A stretch of 39,619 bases of DNA from a virus. The stretch is taken from IMG/VR virus record IMGVR_UViG_3300034061_004170, positions 1 to 39,619 of that record; one strand, written 5' to 3'. The notes under the pieces were generated by a model. That model worked only from the letters and a program-made list of their open reading frames with translations. It made no database searches and was not told the origin of the DNA. Of the stretch, positions 28,969-35,038 are shown piece by piece. Numbering within the stretch: position 1 is the stretch's first letter; each line of letters opens with the position of its first letter. A program made the position numbers and the translations under genes.

Positions 28969-28993
28969 TCCTGAGCAAGATTTAAAACTGCTC
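28969..28993 (+). ncRNA. covarying stem-loop, copy E
   Basis: TCCT, GAGCA (28973-28977), loop AGATTTAAAAC (identical to copy A), TGCTC (28989-28993). It ends four bases before the tRNA-Asp, so a role as a transcript-processing site is possible. Confidence 0.6.
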
Positions 28994-28997
28994 CGCT

Positions 28998-29071
28998 GGT
29001 CCCATAGATCAATTGGTTAGATCGTTACCCTGTCACGGTAAAGGCTACGGGTTCAAGTCCCGTTGGGATCG
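28998..29071 (+). tRNA. tRNA-Asp (GTC)
   Basis: A full cloverleaf: acceptor GGTCCCA/TGGGATC, D-stem GATC/GATC, anticodon stem TTACC/GGTAA with loop CTGTCAC (anticodon GTC), T-arm ACGGG-TTCAAGT-CCCGT. CCA is not encoded. It follows the DUF932 gene. Confidence 0.93.
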
Positions 29072-29083
29072 CAGGTGCCCGAG

Positions 29084-29101
29084 TATAACATTTTTGTTAT
29101 A
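29084..29101. repeat. TATAAC-N6-GTTATA inverted repeat after the tRNA
   Basis: TATAAC (29084-29089) and GTTATA (29096-29101) with loop ATTTTT. It could be a weak terminator for the tRNA or a site for the same regulator as the 17063-17154 array. Confidence 0.45.
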
Positions 29102-29150
29102 ATTGTATTACGTTGAGATGATATTTTTCCCATTTTCTTATTAAGGATAG

Positions 29151-29179
29151 TTGACATTTTTCCCATTTTGTAGGATAAT
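29151..29179 (+). promoter_or_regulatory. promoter for a leaderless 47-aa gene
   Basis: TTGACA (29151-29156), 17 bases, GATAAT (29174-29179), six bases to the ATG. The spacer TTTTTCCCAT matches the promoter at 25179. A partial duplicate (GATATTTTTCCCAT) lies about 33 bases upstream. Confidence 0.7.
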
Positions 29180-29185
29180 TAATTC

Positions 29186-29329
29186 ATGACCGCAATTAAC
29201 CAACTAATACAAACCATCTATCAGGATAACTCAGAACACTTAGACTTTATGGATAGCATGGCTAGTGGAGATTGTGATTGTCACATACATACCACATTAA
29301 ATACCATTGTCAAGTATGGGGAGGAATGA
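29186..29329 (+). CDS. 47-aa leaderless early protein
   Basis: TAINQLIQTIYQDNSEHLDF, then MDSMASGDCDCHIHTT, with a C-x-C-x-H-x-H cluster that could bind metal. The stop overlaps the next ATG. The pattern is familiar from small uncharacterised actinophage proteins. Confidence 0.65.
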   Translation: MTAINQLIQTIYQDNSEHLDFMDSMASGDCDCHIHTTLNTIVKYGEE

Positions 29330-29505
29330 TGTTAGGTTATACATATAAGGATATACAGGAGTTTGGCAATAGTTTAACTTGGGCTATTGATACCGCCAAA
29401 AACCAGGGGGATGAACAAAACTATAAACAATTACTAATAGTATGGGACTTCTTTGAAGGTTTGTTAGCAGAAGGGTATATAGATGAAAACACTTACTATG
29501 GATAA
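29326..29505 (+). CDS. 59-aa hypothetical protein
   Basis: Starts at ATGATG (29326 or 29329) after GAGGA. A helical, aromatic sequence (IQEFGNSLTWAIDTAKNQGD, then QLLIVWDFFEGLLAEG). No motif recognised. Overlaps both neighbours. Confidence 0.6.
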   Translation: MMLGYTYKDIQEFGNSLTWAIDTAKNQGDEQNYKQLLIVWDFFEGLLAEGYIDENTYYG

Positions 29506-29665
29506 GACCTGGACTAAGTATGAGTATCTATGTACTGATTGTGATGCATTGACTGAGATAACTACCTTGAAAAATTTAGATGATCACAGGGGCTGGTGTT
29601 CTTGTGGATCTGCTAACATTATTAGGATAAATAAACTTAATGTGACAGAGGTCACACACCAATAA
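29483..29665 (+). CDS. 60-aa zinc-ribbon protein
   Basis: C-x2-C (LCTDCDAL) and C-x-C (GWCSCGSANI), about 20 residues apart, give a short zinc ribbon. ATG 29483 follows AGAAGGG. The final codons overlap a perfect TGTGA-N6-TCACA operator. Confidence 0.65.
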   Translation: MKTLTMDKTWTKYEYLCTDCDALTEITTLKNLDDHRGWCSCGSANIIRINKLNVTEVTHQ

Positions 29666-29695
29666 CTTGACATTGCTACTTCATTAATCTAAAAT
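29641..29695 (+). promoter_or_regulatory. CRP/GlxR-type operator and promoter of the 29.7-31.3 kb operon
   Basis: TGTGA-CAGAGG-TCACA (29641-29656) followed by TTGACA (29667-29672), 17 bases, TAAAAT (29690-29695). The operator is only 10 bases from the -35 (centre about -53.5), closer than the others. Confidence 0.65.
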
Positions 29696-29727
29696 TAGTA
29701 TTAAGACACTAGAGAAAGAGACCCACA

Positions 29728-30291
29728 TTGCATACACTACATTATATAGCAGTTGAAGCAGATAGCAAACAAGAAGCATTTGATAAGGTTGTCGTATCCT
29801 TATCACCAAACGAAGACGGATATCGCCTAGCAGACTGGTCAGATTGGCATGTCGTAGGTGGGGGAAGGTGGAGCACTAATGCAAATAAAAAAAGCGAAAA
29901 CAACCTTATGGGGGGTTATAACGATGACCCTACTGATGTGTTGGGCTTTTCTGAAGATAAGGAAAAATTCCAAGAAGCGCTAGTCAGTGTAGGCAAATGG
30001 AAATCACAGGCCATGAACAGGGCAATCAAAGAGTTCAAGCCTGATAAGTTTATTAGTGATATGGTTGACTATGCCTCAGAGGGTGGTAGGTCAGAGTATA
30101 ACGGTGACACCATGATGTCTGCTTATACTATGAAAGAAACAGCAACAATGCTAATGGGTGGTTGGACACCTGATAGTGGGCTTTACGACCTTGATGAAAA
30201 TATTGCTGAAGCAACCTATCTTAAAGAGCGCCTTGACAAACCTGAGCAAGCCGTGAGACAATATCTAGTACCTGTAGATTTCCACTTCTAA
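29728..30291 (+). CDS. 187-aa conserved phage protein (TTG start)
   Basis: WSDWHVVGGGRWST near residues 37-50 resembles a D-W-x-V-GGRW signature I recall from uncharacterised actinophage proteins. The N-terminus HTLHYIAVEADSKQEAFD is ferredoxin-fold-like, and the C-terminus ends VRQYLVPVDFHF. The TTG start at 29728 gives the complete first strand; the AGAGAAAGAG upstream is a weak site. First gene of a five-gene operon. Function unknown. Confidence 0.65.
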   Translation: MHTLHYIAVEADSKQEAFDKVVVSLSPNEDGYRLADWSDWHVVGGGRWSTNANKKSENNLMGGYNDDPTDVLGFSEDKEKFQEALVSVGKWKSQAMNRAIKEFKPDKFISDMVDYASEGGRSEYNGDTMMSAYTMKETATMLMGGWTPDSGLYDLDENIAEATYLKERLDKPEQAVRQYLVPVDFHF

Positions 30292-30299
30292 GGAGACCC

Positions 30300-30758
30300 A
30301 TGAACGAACTTATAGAACTTACAGAGGAAGAGTGGTTTGATACCTTCAAGCCATTGCCAAACCTTATAGACCCTGACGCCTCATTTAATGATGGTGAGAA
30401 TGGCTATATGTTTGAAACATATGGTAAAGAGTTAGACTTTGTCAAAGCCCAAGACCCTGATAGGATATGGACTTATTGTGATGGAGATGTTGACGGTACC
30501 TATATATTTCAGGGTATGCGTATAGTTAATAGGATTGGGTACTTTGTAACTACCGTGCCCTTTGATGGTAGTAAGGACTATCAGATACAAATCAGTAGCG
30601 AAGATGTTTACGAATGCTCTAACTGTGGTGAGATGTGGGAAGATGAAATGGCTTCTCTACATTATGACAAGTTTGAGGATTTGGAAAAATGCGCTGGCTG
30701 TGCTACAGTAGAGGAACTTAAGGAACTAGAAGAAATGGAGAACCACACTCTTGGCTAA
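30300..30758 (+). CDS. 152-aa protein with C-terminal zinc ribbon
   Basis: The N-terminal 100 residues are alpha/beta with RIWTYCDGDVDGTYIFQGMR. The C-terminus has VYECSNCGEMWED and a motif KCAGCATVEEL, two C-x2-C knuckles forming a ribbon. AAGGAG precedes the ATG. It sits in a five-gene coupled operon. Confidence 0.65.
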   Translation: MNELIELTEEEWFDTFKPLPNLIDPDASFNDGENGYMFETYGKELDFVKAQDPDRIWTYCDGDVDGTYIFQGMRIVNRIGYFVTTVPFDGSKDYQIQISSEDVYECSNCGEMWEDEMASLHYDKFEDLEKCAGCATVEELKELEEMENHTLG

Positions 30759-30909
30759 ATGGGAAATAGAAGTAATCTTTGAACCAACAGGCGATTACAT
30801 GAACTTTGTGTATGAGACTGACACTGAAGACGAAGACAGCATTTTTGACGAGGTAGCAAACCAACTATCAATCGTACCATTTCTAGTAGAAAAGAACGAG
30901 GAAGAGTAA
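30751..30909 (+). CDS. 52-aa acidic protein (TTG start)
   Basis: AKWEIEVIFEPTGDYMNFVYE, then ETDTEDEDSIFDEVANQL. The TTG at 30751 overlaps the previous stop by eight bases, and the stop overlaps the next ATG (TAATG). A small beta-alpha protein; function unknown. Confidence 0.6.
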   Translation: MAKWEIEVIFEPTGDYMNFVYETDTEDEDSIFDEVANQLSIVPFLVEKNEEE

Positions 30910-31280
30910 TGGGAGCACGTTGCACATTTGTATTTAAACAATCAGAGGACCTTGGTGTAGCGCTGTACAGCCATTGGGGCGAAGACAGTATGTATGCAGA
31001 CCTAGCGCAGGCCCTGCAGCATGCAGCGGTACGTAAAGGGGACACTGAATACTACGTCCGTATGGCTATCAGTTACTTGATCCAAGACTCCATCTTGGAG
31101 GAAACAGGGTTTGGTATCTATGCATGCAATCCTAATGATCTGGGGTTTGCGGACCATCCAATATTAATTGATCTTACAGATAATACTATCAGTCATGATG
31201 GGGTAGACCACAAAGACATTGATAGTTTTATTAATTATAATTTGCCCAGCAGTGTCCTTTCCACTGTGGGGGCCTCATAA
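30909..31280 (+). CDS. 123-aa conserved actinophage-type protein
   Basis: It starts GARCTFVFKQSEDLGVALYS, then HWGEDSMYADLAQALQHAAV and a motif TEYYVRMAISYLI, a pattern I recall from uncharacterised early proteins of many actinobacteriophages. Coupled by TAATG, and followed by the strong terminator at 31314. Confidence 0.7.
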   Translation: MGARCTFVFKQSEDLGVALYSHWGEDSMYADLAQALQHAAVRKGDTEYYVRMAISYLIQDSILEETGFGIYACNPNDLGFADHPILIDLTDNTISHDGVDHKDIDSFINYNLPSSVLSTVGAS

Positions 31281-31313
31281 GGCAGAGGTAGGGTCACCTC
31301 TTGCTAAAGATAG

Positions 31314-31358
31314 GGGGAGAGCGGGTTTGTGGTGGGCTTGCTCTCCCCACACTTTTTT
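31314..31358 (+). terminator. strong intrinsic terminator
   Basis: GGGGAGAGC (31314-31322) pairs with GCTCTCCCC (31340-31348), 9 bp, followed by ACACTTTTTT. It ends the 29.7-31.3 kb operon. Its downstream arm overlaps the next promoter's -35. Confidence 0.9.
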
Positions 31359-31366
31359 GATAGAAT
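31338..31366 (+). promoter_or_regulatory. promoter overlapping the terminator, leaderless start
   Basis: TTGCTC (31338-31343), 17 bases, TAGAAT (31361-31366), six bases to ATG 31373. Confidence 0.6.
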
Positions 31367-31372
31367 TGGGAT

Positions 31373-31603
31373 ATGGGGTTTATGCGTAGGTCTATTAGGC
31401 TGGGAATAAGTAAAGAGGAAAAGGTTGCTGGTAGAGTTATTACTCTCCTCTCTGACCTGACCCTTGACTTAGAAGCCATAGGATTTTATTTAGCAAAAAC
31501 ATCTCCACATATTATTTATTCAAGGGCTAATGAAGTATTAGAAGCCATGCAGTATAATAAAGAGGTTGATGAATTAGATAGGGGTATGTATAATGGCAGG
31601 TAA
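31373..31603 (+). CDS. 76-aa conserved early protein (leaderless)
   Basis: FMRRSIRLGISKEEKVAGRV, then a motif LLSDLTLDLEAIGFYLA, is a pattern I recall from small actinophage proteins (RR, then DL-x-LDLE-x-G-YLA). Helical, no cysteine. The ATG is exactly 7 bases after the -10, so initiation is probably leaderless. Confidence 0.65.
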   Translation: MGFMRRSIRLGISKEEKVAGRVITLLSDLTLDLEAIGFYLAKTSPHIIYSRANEVLEAMQYNKEVDELDRGMYNGR

Positions 31604-31856
31604 TACTTTTGAAAATAAGATAACTATTCTTGCTGAGTTATGGATGAACTATCGTGATGATGAGGACTTGCAAGATTTTTTAGACTATAACGATTTAGGT
31701 TTGCCGTTAGCATATCTTTTAATGAACGAGATTGTTCTGCCAACAAGTCAGTCAGAGATTTATATTAACGAAACCTATGATTTATTAATTGCTTCTCTTA
31801 CTGTTGAGGATAGAGAGTGGCAAAGTCTTGACGGGTTGCTTAACAACCAGGAGTAG
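31593..31856 (+). CDS. 87-aa acidic helical protein
   Basis: NKITILAELWMNYRDDEDLQ, then DFLDYNDLGLPLAYLLMNEI. The ATG lies inside the end of the previous gene (11-base overlap). Function unknown. It is the last gene before the CAAACC repeat region. Confidence 0.65.
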   Translation: MAGNTFENKITILAELWMNYRDDEDLQDFLDYNDLGLPLAYLLMNEIVLPTSQSEIYINETYDLLIASLTVEDREWQSLDGLLNNQE

Positions 31857-32276
31857 CCCTGCCCCCTCGGGTAAACTATACCAAACCACCAAACCATTTT
31901 ACGAAAAGACATTAAGAACCTTTCCAAAAAAATCCCAGATCGTGGGACATTACGTAATCTGTAGAATTTTCCAGATTCATACCAAACCTTCAAACCTTCC
32001 TATCTCAAACCTTCAAACCTTTATATCTGCCAAACCTTTATATCCAGAAGATATGGTTTGTATACTACTGGGAGTATTGGTATATCTTTTTATCCCCGCC
32101 GTTTTTGCGTCCCTGCGGGGCGCCAAGTCCTAGTACTATTAGACATTACGAAGCGGGAATTTAAATTGCAAATTATTTAAAACTTTTACCATAGTTATCA
32201 AACCTTTCTAGATTTTTTGCTGGTGTTTTAAAAGATTTTGCTACATTTTTGTGGCATTTTTTTAGGCTATAAAGGT

Positions 32277-32305
32277 TTGACAAACCATGGTATTGGGGGT
32301 ATAAT
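32277..32305 (+). promoter_or_regulatory. consensus promoter inside the CAAACC region
   Basis: TTGACA (32277-32282), 17 bases, TATAAT (32300-32305): both hexamers perfect. The -35 is embedded in the palindrome GGTTTG-A-CAAACC, so whatever binds the repeat would compete with RNA polymerase. Confidence 0.7.
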
Positions 32306-32307
32306 GC

Positions 32308-32433
32308 ATGCCAGATATGCGGGATAAGAAGGTTTGGAAGGTTTGGGGATGGAAGGTTTGGCCGCCAGAGGATTACGACGCCATCTATAAAATCGCTCAA
32401 TCCCCCACTATGCTCCACTTTCCTCCCTTTTAA
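32308..32433 (+). CDS. candidate 38-41-aa Trp-rich peptide
   Basis: Directly downstream of the consensus promoter. ATGs at 32308 and 32317 open a frame whose middle (KKVWKVWGWKVWPPEDYD) is encoded by the AAGGTTTGG repeats. The start predicted from the -10 (about 32312) favours ATG 32317. No ribosome-binding site. The promoter is clear but coding is uncertain, since the repeat itself creates the sequence. Confidence 0.35.
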   Translation: MPDMRDKKVWKVWGWKVWPPEDYDAIYKIAQSPTMLHFPPF

Positions 32434-32683
32434 CTACAAATAAAAAATATCAGTAAGATTTATTTTGCTTATCAAACCTCCTAAACGGTATCAGATTAGC
32501 CTTCCAAGCCTTAAATTAGCGGGTATCAAACCATCGCCCTGGCTCCATATTGTCCATATCAAACCAGAGTTATTGGACACATGGTCAAACCTTTATATCT
32601 GGCTATCTGGCATATCAGGCTATAGGGTTTGAAAGGTTTGTATATATAAGGTTTGTTATTACACTAGGGATTATGGGTACTTC

Positions 32684-32712
32684 TTGCTATTCCCGCCGAT
32701 TTTTGGTATGAT
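32684..32712 (+). promoter_or_regulatory. promoter for the leaderless 49-aa gene
   Basis: TTGCTA (32684-32689), 17 bases, TATGAT (32707-32712), six bases to ATG 32719. Confidence 0.6.
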
Positions 32713-32718
32713 TAATAT

Positions 32719-32868
32719 ATGATACATACAAACCTTACTTGGGATGACGGGGATATATGGAAAGGCTGGACATATAGCCAAACCAAGAATCGTTACTACT
32801 TTGATGACATAGGCGATGAGTCTTTAATAGAACTTTGGTCACAGCCATTTTTGAGGCAGGCGGAGTAA
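32719..32868 (+). CDS. 49-aa Trp/Tyr-rich protein (leaderless)
   Basis: IHTNLTWDDGDIWKGWTYSQ, then a motif NRYYFDDIGDESLIELW. Beta-rich and acidic, with no Shine-Dalgarno sequence but perfect leaderless spacing. It contains two of the CAAACC copies. Function unknown. Confidence 0.55.
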   Translation: MIHTNLTWDDGDIWKGWTYSQTKNRYYFDDIGDESLIELWSQPFLRQAE

Positions 32869-33003
32869 AAGATACTAACCACTAGTGCCCTCTTAGGGCA
32901 TGGGGAGGTTTGTTATTTCTATTTTGCGCCGAACCCTTATTTGCTAGATATGATATGATTAGAATATAAAAAAACAAAAAAATGACTTTAGAACGGAAAT
33001 TAT

Positions 33004-33711
33004 ATGTTTAAAAAACAACCAATTATTAAATATGAGTCATCAATAGATTACATAGAGAACTCGCTCTCACCAGCAAGAAATTTTGTTCCAGAATGGTATA
33101 AAAAAATACCAAGAAATAAAACTGGAAAGATTTATGACAATGAAAAAGGTTTTACTAAAACCGTAAAAGTCTGTGTGCCTTTTTTAGATGCATTTACTAG
33201 CGGATATATGATTACAACAAATTATGATATATATATAAAAAATAATAACGGGGCGCCATATTTAGTTGGCATGAATGGAATTCCAGAAGAACAAATTCCT
33301 AGGTGGCGTGAGAATTTATCAGACGAAAATATAGTTCCAACGGGCTGCTATCCCTACGAATATACCTGGAATTATTGTATTTCTTATACTGTGCCTCCAG
33401 GATACAGTTTTTTGGCTACTCATCCTCTTAACAGACACGATCTTCCCTTTACTACGTTAACTGGCATTGTTGATGGCGGTCTTGTTATGCAACATAATGG
33501 AAATTTTCCCTTTTTTATTAAAAAAGATTTTGAAGGAATTATTCCTCAAGGAACTCCAATAATACAAATAATACCATTTCGCCAAGAAAAATGGAAATCT
33601 AAAAAACAAATAGGACTTGTAGCAGAAGGACAAAAACATGGCTATGCATCAGCAGCAAAATTAATTGGTTGGTATAAAAATACTTTTTGGACAAAAAAAG
33701 AATATAACTAA
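33004..33711 (+). CDS. DUF6065-like protein, copy 2 (235 aa)
   Basis: Paralog of the minus-strand protein at 11708. Shared: FVPEWYKKIP near the N-terminus, TVKVCVPFLDAFTSGYMI (about 57-74), VPPGYSFLATHPLNR, GIVDGG, FEGIIPQGTPIIQIIPFRQE and a C-terminal FWTKKEYN. The region between the GYMI and PPGY blocks differs and is slightly longer. As in copy 1, motif order resembles dUTPase-like folds without a clear catalytic set. -10-like boxes lie at 32949-32965, and a 9-codon upstream frame at 32982 overlaps the ATG. It converges with a zinc-ribbon gene (4-base overlap). Confidence 0.7.
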   Translation: MFKKQPIIKYESSIDYIENSLSPARNFVPEWYKKIPRNKTGKIYDNEKGFTKTVKVCVPFLDAFTSGYMITTNYDIYIKNNNGAPYLVGMNGIPEEQIPRWRENLSDENIVPTGCYPYEYTWNYCISYTVPPGYSFLATHPLNRHDLPFTTLTGIVDGGLVMQHNGNFPFFIKKDFEGIIPQGTPIIQIIPFRQEKWKSKKQIGLVAEGQKHGYASAAKLIGWYKNTFWTKKEYN

Positions 33712-33896
33712 AAATTATAGTTTAATTTTATATTAAAAGATTCTTGACATTTTATACAATATGATGTGGGGTCATGTTTAGTATGATAGGTAGTTGATAC
33801 TAAAAATATCAAACCCTGCTTGTGCATATCCACATACTTAGGGTTAGCGTATCCGTATAGTATTGGAATTAACGGGGTATTGCAATGAGGGCACAT
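33708..33896 (-). CDS. 62-aa zinc-ribbon protein
   Basis: It starts CPHCNTPLIPILYGYANPKY and ends with YCIKCQESF: two C-x2-C pairs about 42 residues apart with an IxYGY segment, a pattern I recall from small actinobacterial proteins of unknown function. Its host-like character suggests acquisition from a host. It follows the 115-aa membrane-protein gene by one base. Confidence 0.65.
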   Translation of the reverse strand: MCPHCNTPLIPILYGYANPKYVDMHKQGLIFLVSTTYHTKHDPTSYCIKCQESFNIKLNYNF

Positions 33897-33897
33897 A

Positions 33898-34245
33898 TCA
33901 AGGCACTGTTCTCATTATCTTATAAGAGTATGGGTTTAAAGTATCATAGTTATATCCACCAGTACTTTTGTTATACCGTCCAACTAACGCATTATATCTT
34001 TCAACCATATCTAAAATTACAGTATTGGCCCTATCAACATCTCTTCCATGTGCATCTTGCTCTCTTATCAAATCAAGACGACTGCTTGCAATAATATCAC
34101 TTGTGTATCTTATGCAGTAATTGCTTTGATCTAGACTCATCTTACGAGAGTGCTTTAGATCCCCTCCCAAAAATAACAAAGCGGTAGATAGGATTACGAT
34201 TAGGAAGGTTTGTACCCAAAGAATGCTTTTAAGTTTAAAACTCAT
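33898..34245 (-). CDS. 115-aa membrane-anchored protein
   Basis: One N-terminal span (ILWVQTFLIVILSTALLFLG, about 8-27) is followed by a polar helical domain (SRLDLIREQDAHGRDVDRAN, then a motif VERYNALVGRYN) that would lie outside the membrane. The layout is spanin- or anchor-like, without a lipobox. TATAAT at 34254-34259 leaves a 2-base leader. Confidence 0.6.
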   Translation of the reverse strand: MSFKLKSILWVQTFLIVILSTALLFLGGDLKHSRKMSLDQSNYCIRYTSDIIASSRLDLIREQDAHGRDVDRANTVILDMVERYNALVGRYNKSTGGYNYDTLNPYSYKIMRTVP

Positions 34246-34253
34246 ATTACTAT

Positions 34254-34295
34254 ATTATACCTTATCTTGACATACTGCTCAAATTTTGATATACT
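34254..34295. promoter_or_regulatory. overlapping divergent promoters
   Basis: Minus: TTGAGC (34282-34277), 17 bases, TATAAT (34259-34254). Plus: TTGACA (34267-34272), 17 bases, TATACT (34290-34295). The two -35 regions interlock, so the promoters should interfere with each other. Both yield leaders of about 2 bases. Confidence 0.65.
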
Positions 34296-34303
34296 TGGTA
34301 TAT

Positions 34304-34411
34304 ATGTCGGCTAACAGGGTTATTATTTGTAAGATATGTAGTGAAAAAACACAGGTAAGATCGGCAATGGCGTATCAAACTTTATATAATCACATGAAAG
34401 AGCATAAATGA
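34304..34411 (+). CDS. 35-aa C2H2-like zinc-finger protein
   Basis: The segments IICKICSEKT and YNHMKEHK carry C-x2-C and H-x4-H, the spacing of a single classical finger. ATG 34304 is 2 bases after the predicted start. The stop overlaps the next ATG. Confidence 0.6.
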   Translation: MSANRVIICKICSEKTQVRSAMAYQTLYNHMKEHK

Positions 34412-34575
34412 AAAAAATAAAAGAATTTGAAGAATTTGACAAGCCTGTTGATTTAATTGTTCATACTAAATGTCCAGATAAATGGTTGCTCATTGATAGG
34501 GAAACTGGAGAAATATATCAAGGAAGTTATGCGGGGCATTGGAATAGACTTGATCCAGTTATAAAAGATATTTAA
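34408..34575 (+). CDS. 55-aa hypothetical protein
   Basis: MKKIKEFEEFDKPVDLIVHT, then DKWLLIDRETGEIYQGS. A short beta protein with a DRETGEIY hairpin. Coupled to the zinc-finger gene through ATGA. Function unknown. Confidence 0.6.
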   Translation: MKKIKEFEEFDKPVDLIVHTKCPDKWLLIDRETGEIYQGSYAGHWNRLDPVIKDI

Positions 34576-34578
34576 AAC

Positions 34579-34607
34579 TTTACAAAACAATCTAAAAGGG
34601 GTATACT
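34579..34607 (+). promoter_or_regulatory. promoter giving a leaderless mRNA for a secreted protein
   Basis: TTTACA (34579-34584), 17 bases, TATACT (34602-34607), six bases to ATG 34614. Confidence 0.6.
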
Positions 34608-34613
34608 TATAAT

Positions 34614-35012
34614 ATGAAAAAAATAATTATAACAGTAATAGTTATGTCATTGTTGATTCCTGTTTCTTCAGCACAGGCTACAACAAAATCCTTAAATACC
34701 AAGAACAATAAAAACTCTTGTAAGTTTATTAAAACAAAATATAAATCAGAAATTATGATTAGTTGGTCTAATAATACTGCAAGTGATGATGATGTATTAA
34801 AAGAAATTGATCAAAATATAAAAATGTTATCTACAAGGGAAAAACTTACAAGTGGAGCAATAAAAACTGCCGTAAGATCTTGGATTGTTTCAGAAAAAAA
34901 CACTCAAAAAGCATTAGAAAATAAAAATATTGAAGAAATTTCAAAGGCAATGGAGTTAAAAATTTCTTCTGTTTCTAAGTTTGATAAATTGTGTAAGTCT
35001 ATAAAAAAATAA
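34614..35012 (+). CDS. 132-aa secreted protein of unknown function
   Basis: Residues 1-22 form a signal peptide (KKIIITVIVMSLLIPVSSAQA). The mature part is Lys/Ser/Asn-rich and helical with two cysteines (KNSCKFIKTKYK and DKLCKSIKK) placed to form one disulfide. No enzyme motif. A phage-encoded exported protein may alter the cell surface, for example superinfection exclusion (inference). Confidence 0.65.
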   Translation: MKKIIITVIVMSLLIPVSSAQATTKSLNTKNNKNSCKFIKTKYKSEIMISWSNNTASDDDVLKEIDQNIKMLSTREKLTSGAIKTAVRSWIVSEKNTQKALENKNIEEISKAMELKISSVSKFDKLCKSIKK

Positions 35013-35038
35013 TATAAAAATTATAAAAGTTATGGCAA

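Larger units (their letters stand above)
31861..32912. repeat. CAAACC/GGTTTG repeat region (24 copies, about 1 kb)
   Basis: CAAACC starts at 31882, 31890, 31983, 31991, 32006, 32014, 32031, 32199, 32281, 32473, 32527, 32560, 32586, 32729 and 32779. GGTTTG starts at 32055, 32274, 32331, 32340, 32355, 32626, 32635, 32650 and 32907. Chance would give about one. A longer CAAACCTTTATATCTG occurs twice (32014, 32586). GGTTTG-A-CAAACC at 32274-32286 is palindromic. Apart from the two short candidate genes given separately, no convincing gene was seen. Also present: the palindrome ATTACGTAAT (31949) and a CCCCGC/GCGGGG hairpin (32094-32120). Confidence 0.8.

Noticed and set aside
31789-32133. 114-aa plus-strand frame running from the 31593 gene into the CAAACC region
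   Set aside because: It overlaps a better gene, has no ribosome-binding site, and its composition follows the repeats.
32173-32418. 81-aa minus-strand frame in the CAAACC region
   Set aside because: Low-complexity sequence created by repeats; the opposite strand carries the consensus promoter at 32277.
32719-32868. Resemblance of the 49-aa protein to an animal WW domain (two Trp, RYY, W-x2-P)
   Set aside because: Spacings between Trp, Tyr and Pro differ from the WW consensus by 2-3 residues, so chance similarity is more likely.
32982-33011. Nine-codon upstream frame overlapping the DUF6065-like copy 2 start
   Set aside because: Could be a leader peptide, but it lacks a ribosome-binding site and is too short to support.
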